DNA of 64,000 nt from Luteimonas abyssi (GCF_001482195.1 NZ_KQ759763.1:3881559-3945558), one strand, 5' to 3'; numbered from the stretch's first letter, positions 16,470 to 26,174 are shown. Numbers and translations: made by a program. Notes: a model not told the origin generated them from the sequence alone.

Positions 16470-18881
16470 TTACTCCGTGCGCAGACGCACCTCGTCGATC
16501 ACCCACATCGCCGGGCGGGTATCGCCGGTCATCACGAAGCACAGGTCGGTGCGCGCGTCGGCGAGCGTCAGGTCCGCGTCCAGGGTGATGAAACCATCGG
16601 CGTCCGCCGCTTCGGGCAGCGGCACCTCGGCCACCACCGGCCCGCTGCAGTCGCCGCTGCGCACGCGCAGCTCGCCGTGCGCGGCGGTGGGCGCTTCGAA
16701 ACGCCGCGCCGGTTCGTCGTGCGCGAGCTGGAAGTAGTACGGGATACGGCCGGCCCGCACGCTGACTCCGGTCACATCGGCCGTCTCCACACCCGTCCAC
16801 AGCCAGCACGGATAGAAGATGGTCACGTCGAAGGTCTCGCGCGGCCCTTCCAGCGGGCCGTCGTCCTCCAGGCGGAGCAGCAGACGGCCGGCACCCGGGC
16901 AGAGGTCGAGCTGTTTGTCGCTGCGTACCAGCAGGCTCTCGGGCGTGAAGCGATGCACGCTGGGCGCGGCCAGGACCTGGCCGCCGGCCACGGCGACGGC
17001 CCGCACCTCGGCCGGCAGGTCGAGCGTCAGCGGCGTGTCGTACACCGGTGAGCCGGCGTCGGGCGCGCTGCCGTCGGTGGTGTAGTGGATGGGATAGCCG
17101 AGCGGGGTCCGCAGCGCGACCTCGACATGGCCGGCCGCCCGCTCTTCCTCGACATCCGCCAGCACCGAGACCGGCGTCTGCGCGTAAGCGACGCCGGTGG
17201 CCTGATAGCGCGCCAGCTGCGCGGGCAGCCGTTCGAGGAAGCCGCGGTAGTCGCGCTGGTCGCGCGGCGTCCAGCCGATTTCGGCCACCGCGGCCAGTCG
17301 CGGGAAGACGTGGTGCTGCACGCGGTCGAAGGTGCGCATGTGCTCGGTCCACGCGTTCGCCTGCACGCCGAGGATGTGCCGCGCCTGCTCTTCGGTGAGC
17401 ACATCCGGAATCGGCTCGAAGTTGTAGGCCTGTTCCATGGTGATCGTGGCCGGCCGGCCCGGCGGCTCGTCGGGAGAGTCGGTCTGCAGGTAATCGAGAT
17501 AGAGGTCGGTGACCGGCGTCATCACGACGTCGTGGCCGAGCCGGGCGGCGGCGATGCCGCCTTCGATGCCGCGCCAGGACATCACCGTGGCCTCGGGCGG
17601 AAGGCCGCCGTCGAGGATTTCGTCCCAGCCGATCACGCGACGGCCGTGGCCTTCCACGAAGCGCTCCATGCGCCCGACGATGTGGCTCTGCAGCGCTTCC
17701 TCGTCGGCCAGGCCGAGCTCGCGGATGCGCGCCTGCATGTGCTCCGACGCTTCCCACTGGTCCTTGACCGCCTCGTCGCCGCCGACATGGATGTAGCGGC
17801 CCGGGAACAGTTCGATCACTTCGGCCATCACGTTCTCGAGGAACTCGAGCGTGCTCTCGTCGGCATTGAGCAGGGTGGTGTTGACGCCCCACTCGTTGAG
17901 CACGTGGATCGGCTCGCCGGTGACGCTGAGCTCGGGATACGACGCCACCGCCGCCTGCGCGTGACCGGGCATGTTGATCTCCGGCACGATCGCGATGTGG
18001 CGCTGGGCGGCGTAGTCGACGATGTCGCGGATCTGGTCCTGGGTGTAGAAGCCGCAGTACGGCACCTCGGCGCCGGTGGCCGGATCGATCCCGCCGTCGC
18101 CTGCCGGAATGCGGCAGCCGCCGACTTCGGTCAGCTTCGGATAGCGCTTGATCTCGATGCGCCAGCCCTGGTCGTCGGTGAGATGCCAGTGGAAGGTGTT
18201 GAGTTTGTGCAGCGCCATCGCATCGAGCAGGCGCTTGATCTCGTCCACGCTCTGGAAGTGCCGCGCGGAGTCGAGCATCAGCCCACGCCAGCCGAAGCGC
18301 GGGGCGTCGTCGATGCGCACGGCCGGCAGATCCACGCGTGACTCCGTGCCGGTGCCGGCCATCTGCCACAGAGTGACCGCACCGTGTTGCAGGCCGGCCG
18401 GAGTACGTGCCACCACGTCGATACCGTCGGCGCCGACGGTCAGGCGGTAGCCCTCGTCGTTGGCGGTCTCCAGGGCGGGATCGATGCGAAAGCGCACGGC
18501 CGCGTCGTCCCCGTCGGCGGCGCCGGGGGTGAAGCCGCGCGACTGCCCGAGCCAGGCGGCGAACCGCTCCGCCACCGCCTGCGCGCCGTCGCCCTGCGCG
18601 CTGTAGCGCGTGTCGGTGCCGAGCGCGAAGCTGCCGTCGGCCGGTGAAACCGCTACCGGCAGCGGGATCAACGAGGCGTAGCCCGCCTCCGCGCGCAGCA
18701 TCGGGCCTGTGCGCTCGGCGTCTGCACCGCGTCGCTCGCCGTCCGCAGCGGAGGCCGCATATGGCGCATCGTGCGGTGCGGGCGCGGTGCCGCCGCAGGC
18801 GGTCAGGCCGACCAGCAGGGCGCAGGCGAGGGCGGCCGGGCGCAGGCGGGCGAGGGTGGGGGCGGTCGGGGTGGTCGTCAT
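16470..18881 (-). CDS. Beta-N-acetylhexosaminidase, GH20 lipoprotein
   Basis: The 803-residue product starts at ATG 18881 behind GGAGGACCCTCG. A lipobox-like signal (ALLVGLTACGG) predicts membrane anchoring. The N-terminal GH20b-type domain is followed by the GH20 barrel with RHFQSVDEIKRLLDAMALHK, NTFHWHLTDDQGWR, PEINMPGHA and the catalytic Asp-Glu in YIHVGGDEAVKDQWE. A C-terminal beta-rich extension of about 230 residues may bind sugar. In the family it releases GlcNAc from chitooligosaccharides or glycans. It is the last gene of the minus-strand GlcNAc arm, downstream of two TonB receptors. The exact substrate is inference from context. Confidence 0.93.
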   Translation of the reverse strand: MTTTPTAPTLARLRPAALACALLVGLTACGGTAPAPHDAPYAASAADGERRGADAERTGPMLRAEAGYASLIPLPVAVSPADGSFALGTDTRYSAQGDGAQAVAERFAAWLGQSRGFTPGAADGDDAAVRFRIDPALETANDEGYRLTVGADGIDVVARTPAGLQHGAVTLWQMAGTGTESRVDLPAVRIDDAPRFGWRGLMLDSARHFQSVDEIKRLLDAMALHKLNTFHWHLTDDQGWRIEIKRYPKLTEVGGCRIPAGDGGIDPATGAEVPYCGFYTQDQIRDIVDYAAQRHIAIVPEINMPGHAQAAVASYPELSVTGEPIHVLNEWGVNTTLLNADESTLEFLENVMAEVIELFPGRYIHVGGDEAVKDQWEASEHMQARIRELGLADEEALQSHIVGRMERFVEGHGRRVIGWDEILDGGLPPEATVMSWRGIEGGIAAARLGHDVVMTPVTDLYLDYLQTDSPDEPPGRPATITMEQAYNFEPIPDVLTEEQARHILGVQANAWTEHMRTFDRVQHHVFPRLAAVAEIGWTPRDQRDYRGFLERLPAQLARYQATGVAYAQTPVSVLADVEEERAAGHVEVALRTPLGYPIHYTTDGSAPDAGSPVYDTPLTLDLPAEVRAVAVAGGQVLAAPSVHRFTPESLLVRSDKQLDLCPGAGRLLLRLEDDGPLEGPRETFDVTIFYPCWLWTGVETADVTGVSVRAGRIPYYFQLAHDEPARRFEAPTAAHGELRVRSGDCSGPVVAEVPLPEAADADGFITLDADLTLADARTDLCFVMTGDTRPAMWVIDEVRLRTE

Positions 18882-18917
18882 CGAGGGTCCTCCGGCGGCC
18901 GGGGCCGCGAAACAGAG

Positions 18918-18943
18918 GCGGGCCCGGATCGCGCCGGGCCCGC
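18918..18943 (-). promoter_or_regulatory. Intercistronic hairpin between TonB receptor and hexosaminidase
   Basis: A perfect 10-bp stem (GCGGGCCCGG / CCGGGCCCGC) has a 6-nt loop and lies 22 bp after the receptor stop. On the minus strand it is followed by GCCTCTGTTTCG, too T-poor for strong termination. It may stabilise the upstream message or reduce read-through into the hexosaminidase gene. Confidence 0.55.
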
Positions 18944-18964
18944 CGTGATGGATCGAACAGCGGA

Positions 18965-21763
18965 TCAGAAGTTGAAGCGTAACGAAGCCATGTAGCGGCG
19001 GCCGGTGCGGTACACGCCGCGGGTCAGCCGTTCGGTGGTGGCGTACTGGTGATACGCCTCGTCGAGCAGGTTCATCGCATCGAGGGTGATGCTCAGGTGG
19101 TCGTGGAAGCGCCAGGCCAGCGACGCGTCCAGCGAGGCGTAGTCGCGGACCCACAGCTCGTCGCCGCGATCGACGTTGGTGAAGTAGCGCGAGCGCCACG
19201 AATAGGTGACCCGGGCGGAGAACGCGTCGTTCTCGAAGAACGGGCTGACGTTGAGCTGGTTCTTGGAGTTGTACGGCAGCGGATTTCCGGTATCGGTCTC
19301 GCCGTCGGAGTAGGTGTAGTTGGCGAGCAGGCCGAAGCCGCGGCCCAGGTCCTGCTGGTAGGCCAGCGCGAGGCCGCGGATCTCGGCGGTGCCGGCGTTG
19401 TTGGGGCGCGACACCTGATACACCGTGTTCTCGCCCTGGGCCTGGTTGAAGTGCGTTTCCGGGCGGGTGGTGACCAGGATGTAGTCGTCGATGTCCTTGA
19501 AGAATGCGGTCGCGGCCAGGATCGCGTTCTCCGTGAAGTACCACTCGGCCGAGGCGTCGTAGTTGGTGGCGCGATAGGGGTCGAGATCCGGGTTGCCGCC
19601 GCCGCCGGTCAGGGTCTGGTCGCCCAGCCACAGGTAGCTGGACATGTCGCCGTAGTTCGGGCGCGACATCACCTTGGCCGCCGAGAACCGCAGGATCAGG
19701 TCGTCCGCGGCGTCGTAGGCCAGGTTGAGGTTGGGCAGGGTGTTGTTGTAGCGCTTGCTGACCGTCACCGGCGCATAGCCGTCGGCGGGGCATGGCGGTG
19801 GCGCGTCGGTGGCCACGCAGACCCAGCCGTTGCTGTCGGACTCGGTCCGCACGTGGCGTACGCCGACGTTGCCGCGCAGGCGATCCCAGCTGAAGTCGGC
19901 CTGCAGGTAGGCCGCATCGATGTCCTCGCTGATCGCCCAGGTGTTGGCGGCGAACGAGGGGTCGTTGAAGGTCGACGGCTCCGGCATGCTCTGCCACGGC
20001 GCCAGCCAGGCGCCGCTCTCGATGTAGTCGGCCAACGCCCAGCCGTCGATGGTGAAGCGGGTGCCGAGATCGCCCACGCCGTCGAAGCCGCTGAGGTAAT
20101 TGCCCGGCAGCGGCCGCGGGTTGAACAGCGAAGCCGGCGCGTCGCCGTAGCCGGCGACCGCCGCGAGCGAGACGCCGCCCATGACCTGCCGGGTCTCGTG
20201 CTCGCGCCGTTTCGCGCCGAAGCGCAGCTGGTACACGGGCGAATCGAAGTTGATGCCGAAGTCCACCTGGCCGTAACGCTCGCGGTCTTCGTTGGGCTTG
20301 AACACCACATTGCCGCCCCAGCCGGGATTCCACGAGTCCGGATCGTCGGGATCGCCGCCCCACCCGCCGTCCATGCGGAACGCATCGGGGTCGGTGAACG
20401 GCTTGGTGCCGGTGAAGGTCACGCTGCCCGGTCGGCTCGGCGCACCGGAGATGTCGTAGCTGTAGTCGGCCCAGTTGAGGAACTCGCCGAACACCTGGCG
20501 GCTGGTGCCGCCGGTGGCCTTGGTGGTGCCGACATGCGTCGAGGCGAACCAGCCGTCGCCGCGCCAGGTGCCCTTGAGGTCGTAGGAGTCGGTCTTCACC
20601 TCCGCCTGTCGATTCTGCAGGTCGAACACCGACAGTGCGTTCTCGAACGTGCCGCGGGTGATGATGCCGTCCTCGATGGTGACGTCGGTCATCTTCATCA
20701 GGCCGTTCCAGGCGTTGCCCATGAACGCGAACATCGACTGGTTCATGTTGTCGTAGCTGGCATCCACCCGCAGCGCGTTGAGCTCGAGATCGAGCCGGTC
20801 GACCGGCTTGAACTGCAGCGCGAGCGTGTAGGTGTCGCGCTTGCGCTCCTGCTCGAAGAACGATGCGGCCAGCGAGTTGGGCCCGCGCGCGTCGAGGTTG
20901 GCGTTCAGCGTCTCGGCACAGGCGCCGGTGCAGCTGGCCGGCAGGGTCGGTTGGCTGTTGTCCGGATTGGGCGGTTGCGACCAGTCCGGGGGCAGGTTGT
21001 TGACCGAGCCGCCGCCGCCCTGGCCGTCGCGGTAGTCGCGCGCGGTGACCGAGCCGTAGGCCTCGACGCCGTCGCGGCGGATCGACTCGTCCGCGCGCTG
21101 GGCGGAGAAGATCACGCCGAAGCTGTCGTTCCGGTTCTTCCAACCGAGCGTGATCGAGCCCTGCGGGTCGTTCTCGCTGGAGCGGTCGTTGTGCAGGAAG
21201 CCGATCTGGCCGGCCACCAGCGTGTTGCCCTCCATGTCCAGCGGCTTGCGGGTGGAGACGATCACGGTACCGCCGATCGAGCCTTCGTCGATGTGCGCCT
21301 CGGGCGACTTGTACACCTCCACCTTGCTGACGATCTGCGGCGCCAGCAACGAATAGTTGAAGGTGCGTCCGGGCTGATCGACGATGAACCAGTCCGCCGA
21401 GGCCACCGTCTGGCCGTTGAGCAGGGTGCGGTTGAGGGCGGGGTCGGTGCCCAGGATCGAGACCTTCTCGCCCTGGCCGAACTGGCGGTCGATGGTCACG
21501 CCCGGGATCACCGTCATCGCCTCGGCGACGTTGGTGGCGGGGAACTTGCCGACATCCTCCGCGGTGATGACATCGACGATCGCGTCCGCATTGCGCTTGG
21601 TGTCGAGCGCCTGTTGCAGGCTGCCGCGGATGCCGGTCACCACAATGCGGTCGAGGTCGACGGCGGGATCGCCGCGTGTGGTCTCCTGTGCCTGTGCGAG
21701 GGGGATCCCTGCACCGAGACAGGCGGCGACGGTCGCGGACAGGATCGACGTGCGGTGTTTCAT
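18965..21763 (-). CDS. TonB-dependent receptor (GlcNAc-oligosaccharide type), 1
   Basis: This is a 932-residue outer-membrane receptor. After a signal peptide (ATVAACLGAGIPLAQAQ) comes the TonB-interacting start LDRIVVTGIRGSLQQALD. The plug contains VGKFPATNVAEAMTVIPG and GGTVIVSTRKPLD, and the 22-strand barrel ends in RYMASLRFNF with the terminal aromatic. This is the TIGR01782 type common in Xanthomonas/Caulobacter carbohydrate loci. The start at 21763 has GGGGAG upstream; an ATG 15 bp earlier is the alternative. The neighbouring second receptor and hexosaminidase suggest uptake of chitooligosaccharides or GlcNAc-glycans. The substrate is inference. Confidence 0.93.
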   Translation of the reverse strand: MKHRTSILSATVAACLGAGIPLAQAQETTRGDPAVDLDRIVVTGIRGSLQQALDTKRNADAIVDVITAEDVGKFPATNVAEAMTVIPGVTIDRQFGQGEKVSILGTDPALNRTLLNGQTVASADWFIVDQPGRTFNYSLLAPQIVSKVEVYKSPEAHIDEGSIGGTVIVSTRKPLDMEGNTLVAGQIGFLHNDRSSENDPQGSITLGWKNRNDSFGVIFSAQRADESIRRDGVEAYGSVTARDYRDGQGGGGSVNNLPPDWSQPPNPDNSQPTLPASCTGACAETLNANLDARGPNSLAASFFEQERKRDTYTLALQFKPVDRLDLELNALRVDASYDNMNQSMFAFMGNAWNGLMKMTDVTIEDGIITRGTFENALSVFDLQNRQAEVKTDSYDLKGTWRGDGWFASTHVGTTKATGGTSRQVFGEFLNWADYSYDISGAPSRPGSVTFTGTKPFTDPDAFRMDGGWGGDPDDPDSWNPGWGGNVVFKPNEDRERYGQVDFGINFDSPVYQLRFGAKRREHETRQVMGGVSLAAVAGYGDAPASLFNPRPLPGNYLSGFDGVGDLGTRFTIDGWALADYIESGAWLAPWQSMPEPSTFNDPSFAANTWAISEDIDAAYLQADFSWDRLRGNVGVRHVRTESDSNGWVCVATDAPPPCPADGYAPVTVSKRYNNTLPNLNLAYDAADDLILRFSAAKVMSRPNYGDMSSYLWLGDQTLTGGGGNPDLDPYRATNYDASAEWYFTENAILAATAFFKDIDDYILVTTRPETHFNQAQGENTVYQVSRPNNAGTAEIRGLALAYQQDLGRGFGLLANYTYSDGETDTGNPLPYNSKNQLNVSPFFENDAFSARVTYSWRSRYFTNVDRGDELWVRDYASLDASLAWRFHDHLSITLDAMNLLDEAYHQYATTERLTRGVYRTGRRYMASLRFNF

Positions 21764-22086
21764 GCTGGTGCTCCCCATGCGGGTTTTCCCCTTGTGTGCG
21801 ATGTGATGGGCCAGGTGGCGTCACTGGCGGATCGTTTCGAAGCGCCGGCATGCGGGACAGCCCCCTGTCCCGCATGCCGAAGTGGTGCTGCCGTCAGCTG
21901 TCTCGCACCCCCGCGCGTACAGGCTGTCGGCTCGACGGCAGATCGTCCGTGGTGGCGTACATGGCGGCATCCGGGCCGTCACGGTGGAGACCGGCGTCGC
22001 CGGCCTTCGTCCGGGTGCCTCGTGCGTGGGCGCGAGGCACCGCGGGGTGTCGGCGGGGCGACGACGCATCGTCCCCCGCCCGGCCC
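21764..22086. other. Intergenic region between the two TonB receptor genes
   Basis: This is about 320 bp with no convincing gene. It holds a 9-bp hairpin near the upstream receptor stop, listed separately. It could carry a second promoter for the downstream receptor. I see no copy of the TGACA-N4-TGTCA operator here. Confidence 0.45.
22014..22041 (-). promoter_or_regulatory. Intercistronic hairpin between the two TonB receptor genes
   Basis: A perfect 9-bp stem (GGTGCCTCG / CGAGGCACC) has a 10-nt loop. It begins about 45 bp after the stop of the upstream receptor and has no T-run. It is one of three strong hairpins in this operon's gaps. Confidence 0.55.
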
Positions 22087-24729
22087 TCAGTACCGGAAGT
22101 GCAGGGTCGCCATGTAGCGGCGTCCGGTGCGGTAACGCCCGGCCACCAGGCTCTTGTCGCCGAGGTACTGGAAGTACTCCTCGTCGAGCAGGTTCTGCGC
22201 GTCGAAACTGACCGACCAGTTGTCGTTGAACGCCCAGCTCACGCTCGCGCCCAGCTCGGCGTAGTCGTCCACGCTGGCCGGCGCGGCGCCGGCCACATAG
22301 CCGCCGGCGAGATAATGGTCGCGCCAGTTGTAGGTCAGGCGCGCGCTGAGCGCGCCGAACTCGTAGTACGGGCTGATGCCGACGCTGTGACGGGACTGGT
22401 AAGGCAGCGGATCGCCGGTGTTGTTCTCGCCGTCGGCGTAGGTGTAGCTGGAGATCAGGCCGAAGCCGGTGTCGCCGAACGCCTGCTGGTAGTTGAGGTT
22501 GAAGCCCTGCACCTTGCCGGTGCCGGCATTGCGCGGCCGGGCGATGCTGTAGTCGCAGTAACCGTCGGCGGTACAGCCGTTGCTGCCGACCAGGGCCGCC
22601 CATGCGCTGGGATCGTTGTCGCGGATCGAGTTGTACTGGCGCTCGATCACCGCGCTGGTGTCGATGTAGTTGCCGATGTCCTTGTAGAACACCGATGCGG
22701 CGAGCACCGACTGCGGCGCGAAGTACCACTCCGCCGACAGGTTGAAGTTGTTCGACTCGTACGGCGACAGTTCCGCGTTGCCGCCGGCGCCGGTCAGCGT
22801 GGTGTCGTTGAGGAAGGTGTTGTTGACCAGCTGGTTGTACGGCGCCCAGGCGATCACCTTGGCCGCGGCGAAGCGGAATACCCAGTCGGTCCCGGGGTCG
22901 TAGACCAGGTTGAGCGACGGCAGGAAGTAATCGTCCTTGCTGGTGCGGGTCTGCCACATCCCATCCAGATCGTCGAGCGTGGGCTCGCCGCTGTAGACGT
23001 AGCCGCTGCCGTCGATCTTCGATTCCACGTAGCGCACGCCGACGTTGCCGCGCAGCAGGCCGGTGGAGAAATCGGCCTGCACGTAGCCGGCGGTGTTGGT
23101 CTGCTCCAGCGCCCAGGTGTTGTTGAGGAAGCTGGCCGGGTCGGGATTGTCGAAATCGATCGGGCTGTTGCGCACCCAGGCGATGGTGTTGTCGCGGCCG
23201 ACCTGGATGTGGCGACCGTGGTCGGGATGGAAGCCGCGGATGTCGGTGAGCCCGATCGTGCCGATCTCGTCGAGGAAGCCGGTGTTCACGCCGCCGTAGA
23301 CGTTGAGCGCGAAGCTCTCCTCGTGCTTGGCGCGGCGCGCGCCGAAGCGCAGCTGGTTGACGATGCCGTCCATGCGCACGGTGAAGTCGAGTTGCCCGTA
23401 GCTGTCTTCGCTGCGGGTGGAGAACACGCCGTTGTTGCCGAGCCAGCCGTCCGAACCCCAGTTGGCCGGATCGCGCGCGCCTTCGGGGTCGTCGAACCGG
23501 ATGCCGTCGTTGATGTCCCAGCTGAAGCCGCCGTTGTAGACCGGCTCGATGAAGTACTGGGCGAGGTTGTCGTTCTCCGACTTGCTGCGGCCGATCTGCC
23601 CGCTCACGCCCCAGGCATCGCCCTGCCAGGCGCCACGCAGGTCGAGGCCGCGGGTGGTGACCTCGGACACGCGTGCGTTGTTGTCGTAGAGCACCGTCGC
23701 GCCGCCGTCGGGATTGGCGTTGGGGTTCGAATGGCCGCCGGTGACCACGCCGTTCGGGCCCTGCTCCAGACGGTCGACGGCGGCGATGGTGTCCGGGTTC
23801 CAGGTCAGGAAGCTGTAGAGCGACTGGTTGTAGTTGTCGAAGTTCTCGCGGATGTACAGGCCCTGCAGATTGAACTCCAGCGCGTCCGACGGCTTGAACT
23901 GCAGGTTGACCACCGCGCTGTCGCGCTTGCGCTCCTGCTGGAACCAGGCGGCGTTGATCGAGTTGGGCACCAGCGCATCGGGATCCAGGTCGGGCGAGGC
24001 CGCATTGACGAACGTCGAGGCGGGCGCGTAGCCGAACACCTCCATGCCCTGGCGGTCCACTTTCTCCTCGTAGCGCTGCGCCGACACCGCCACGCCGAAG
24101 GTTTCTTCCGGGTTCTTCCAGCTGTAGAGCAGGGCCGCATTCGGTGCGCCGCTCCCGGCCTGCTGGTTGCGGCTGTAGCCGATCGAGCCGGCGACCTCGT
24201 GGGCCTCCAGGTCCAGCGGCTGGCGCGTGTGCATCAGCACGGTGCCGCCCAGGCTGCCTTCGGTCAGGCGCGCTTCGGCCGACTTGATCACCTCCAGCCG
24301 GCCCAGGATCTGCGGTGCCAGCAGGGTGTAGTCGAAGCCGCGGTTGGGTTGTTCGCCGTAGAGCCAGATCGCCTGTGCGACGGGGTGGCCGTCGAGGAAG
24401 GTCAGGTTGAGGCTGGGATCGGTGCCGTCGATGCTGACCCGCTCGCCCTGGCCGAAGCGGCGATCCAGGGTGACGCCCGGGATCTGCGACATCGCCTCGG
24501 CGACGTTGGTGTTGGGGAACTTGCCGATGTCCTCGGCGGTGATCGCCTCGGAGATGGTGTCGTTGTTGCGCTTGGTGTCGAGCGAGGCCTCGAGGCTGGC
24601 GCGGATGCCGACCACGGTGACGGCGTCGAGTTCGACGGCCTCGCGGCCACTGGTGGGATCCTGCGCCTGGGCGCCGAACGCCAGACAGGATGCGATTGCG
24701 GCCGGAAGCACGGACTTGGGGTAGCGCAT
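22087..24729 (-). CDS. TonB-dependent receptor (GlcNAc-oligosaccharide type), 2
   Basis: The product has 880 residues. ATG 24729 is chosen because AGGAGAGAGAG precedes it and a signal peptide (SVLPAAIASCLAFGAQAQ) then sits at the N-terminus. The open frame extends 34 codons further upstream without reason. The plug motifs ELDAVTVVGIRASLEASLD, IGKFPNTNVAEAMSQIPG and GSLGGTVLMHTRQPLD parallel those of the adjacent receptor. The barrel ends RYMATLHFRY. The two receptors are clearly paralogous in layout. It lies between the sugar kinase and receptor 1 on the same strand, so it is probably co-transcribed. Confidence 0.93.
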   Translation of the reverse strand: MRYPKSVLPAAIASCLAFGAQAQDPTSGREAVELDAVTVVGIRASLEASLDTKRNNDTISEAITAEDIGKFPNTNVAEAMSQIPGVTLDRRFGQGERVSIDGTDPSLNLTFLDGHPVAQAIWLYGEQPNRGFDYTLLAPQILGRLEVIKSAEARLTEGSLGGTVLMHTRQPLDLEAHEVAGSIGYSRNQQAGSGAPNAALLYSWKNPEETFGVAVSAQRYEEKVDRQGMEVFGYAPASTFVNAASPDLDPDALVPNSINAAWFQQERKRDSAVVNLQFKPSDALEFNLQGLYIRENFDNYNQSLYSFLTWNPDTIAAVDRLEQGPNGVVTGGHSNPNANPDGGATVLYDNNARVSEVTTRGLDLRGAWQGDAWGVSGQIGRSKSENDNLAQYFIEPVYNGGFSWDINDGIRFDDPEGARDPANWGSDGWLGNNGVFSTRSEDSYGQLDFTVRMDGIVNQLRFGARRAKHEESFALNVYGGVNTGFLDEIGTIGLTDIRGFHPDHGRHIQVGRDNTIAWVRNSPIDFDNPDPASFLNNTWALEQTNTAGYVQADFSTGLLRGNVGVRYVESKIDGSGYVYSGEPTLDDLDGMWQTRTSKDDYFLPSLNLVYDPGTDWVFRFAAAKVIAWAPYNQLVNNTFLNDTTLTGAGGNAELSPYESNNFNLSAEWYFAPQSVLAASVFYKDIGNYIDTSAVIERQYNSIRDNDPSAWAALVGSNGCTADGYCDYSIARPRNAGTGKVQGFNLNYQQAFGDTGFGLISSYTYADGENNTGDPLPYQSRHSVGISPYYEFGALSARLTYNWRDHYLAGGYVAGAAPASVDDYAELGASVSWAFNDNWSVSFDAQNLLDEEYFQYLGDKSLVAGRYRTGRRYMATLHFRY

Positions 24730-24807
24730 CTCTCTCTCCTGTTGCTGCCCAGTTGAGGCGCCGGTGGATCCGTCGCCCGGTGTTGTGTCGCGCAACCCCC
24801 TGTACTC

Positions 24808-24834
24808 CGCGTGCGGCTGCGCCTGCCGCACGCG
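24808..24834 (-). promoter_or_regulatory. Intercistronic hairpin between sugar kinase and TonB receptor 2
   Basis: A perfect 9-bp stem (CGCGTGCGG / CCGCACGCG) has a 9-nt loop and starts 12 bp after the kinase stop. It lacks a T-run. It probably separates kinase and receptor expression levels within one transcript. Confidence 0.55.
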
Positions 24835-24846
24835 GGCTGCCTGGTG

Positions 24847-25881
24847 TCAGGCCTCCCTGTCCTGCGCCAGATACCAGTTCGCCGCGCCCACCACGCCGAG
24901 TTGGCCGTGTTCGACCAGCTTCACCGGGATGTGCCGCAGCGCCTCGCGCATCGGTCCCTTGTCGAGGAAGCGTTCGACGAACCGGCTGCCGGCGAGCGTG
25001 TCGCGGATGCGCGGCAGGATTCCGCCGGCGAGATGGATGCCGCCGCTGATGCCGTACAGCAGCGCCATGTCGCCCACCGTGCTGCCCAGCAATCCGCAGA
25101 ACAGGTCGAGCGTTTCCCGCGCGCGCGGGTCGTGCCCGGATTGCGCGGCGGCGGTGATCGCATCGGGCGCGGGCGCGTCGACGGTCTCGCCGTCGACCCG
25201 GGCCAGTGCGCGGTAGAGGTTGACCAGGCCGGGCCCGGACAGCGCGTGTTCGATCGCGACGTGGCTGCGGTCGTGGCGCAGCGCATGCAGCACTTCGGTT
25301 TCCCGCTCGGTGGTGGCGGTGAGCGCGGCCTGGCCGGCCTCGGTGGCCAGCACCACCGGCCCGCGCGGCGTCGGGATCCACACCGCGGCCCCGAGGCCGG
25401 TGCCGGGCCCCAGCACCAGGGTCGGCCCCGGTGGCGCGGATTCCGGCCCGGTCAGGTGCATGACCTCGCTCGCGTCCACATGGGCGGCTGCGTGCGCCAC
25501 CGCCTCGAAATCGTTGACCAGGCGGAAATCGCGGAAGCCCAGGCGCTCGCGGAGCGTCGCCAGCGAGATCGGCCAGGGCAGGTTGACGGTGATGACGGTG
25601 CCGTCGTCGAGGGCGTAGCCGGCGCTGGCGATCACGCCGCTGTCGACCGGTACGCCGGTCAGCGTGGACAGGAAGTCCTCGACGATCTCGCCCAGGCTCG
25701 GCCACTGCGCGCAGGCATAGGTCGTGTAGTGGAGCACCCGGACCGGCGCGCGGGCGTCGCCGGTCGCCTCGACCAGACCGATACGGACATGGGTGCCGCC
25801 GACATCGGCGGCGATGAAGGGGGGCGTCGGCCGGTGCGTGCTCATGCGGGCCACGGAGATTGGACGAGCGGTCGCGACCAC
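24847..25881 (-). CDS. glk: Glucokinase-family sugar kinase (probable GlcNAc kinase of the nag locus)
   Basis: The product has up to 344 residues. The ATP-binding start reads PPFIAADVGGTHVRIGL, followed by RLVNDFEAVAHA and TLVLGPGTGLGAAVWIP. It ends PVKLVEHGQLGVVGAANWYLA. This is the Glk (PF02685) fold, not ROK. In Xanthomonas nag loci such kinases phosphorylate GlcNAc, which fits its place here. GTG 25881 has GAGGGAG 5 nt upstream and is used as the start; ATG 25845 gives a more usual N-terminus. It is the first gene of the minus-strand arm, with its promoter overlapping an operator palindrome. Confidence 0.88.
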   Translation of the reverse strand: MVATARPISVARMSTHRPTPPFIAADVGGTHVRIGLVEATGDARAPVRVLHYTTYACAQWPSLGEIVEDFLSTLTGVPVDSGVIASAGYALDDGTVITVNLPWPISLATLRERLGFRDFRLVNDFEAVAHAAAHVDASEVMHLTGPESAPPGPTLVLGPGTGLGAAVWIPTPRGPVVLATEAGQAALTATTERETEVLHALRHDRSHVAIEHALSGPGLVNLYRALARVDGETVDAPAPDAITAAAQSGHDPRARETLDLFCGLLGSTVGDMALLYGISGGIHLAGGILPRIRDTLAGSRFVERFLDKGPMREALRHIPVKLVEHGQLGVVGAANWYLAQDREA

Positions 25882-25951
25882 GGGTTCTCCCTCGGGGGCA
25901 CCGGCGAACCAGTCCCCCGGCCGATGCGATGGGCCGAGTGTGGAAAGCCGA

Positions 25952-25965
25952 TGACAACGATGTCA
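25952..25965. promoter_or_regulatory. Operator-like palindrome TGACA-ACGA-TGTCA at the kinase promoter
   Basis: Perfect 5-bp arms lie around four bases. On the minus strand the right arm plus one base reads TTGACA, a consensus -35 hexamer for the kinase gene about 80 bp downstream, so a bound repressor would block it. The sequence fits my recollection of the palindromic sites of LacI-type GlcNAc regulators in Xanthomonadales. The LacI gene at 27578 is the likely binder (inference). Confidence 0.65.
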
Positions 25966-26174
25966 ACAGGGGATGTCGGATTCATGAAAAATTTTCCGTG
26001 TTTATGTCCATGGGTCGGTCCAAATCGTCGCCGTCGGGACCATTGTCGACATCTGCGGCGACAAAAACGGTTCCAGATGAGAACGGCGCGGCCTATTTCG
26101 TGCTGCGCCGCGTCAGCGGGCACCATTGACGCACGTTCGTCGAGGCGCCGCCGCATGGCGCACGCCGGAAAAAT

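Noticed and set aside
16470..21875. A single minus-strand open frame of about 1800 codons spanning the hexosaminidase and much of TonB receptor 1
   Set aside because: Only the part from 18881 down encodes recognisable GH20 sequence. The rest is an out-of-frame shadow of the receptor gene at 18965-21763, kept open by high GC.
21821..25966. Minus-strand open frame of about 1380 codons across TonB receptor 2 and the kinase
   Set aside because: The translation is Arg/Pro/Ala-rich without domains, while the true receptor and kinase lie in another frame with signal peptide, motifs and ribosome sites.
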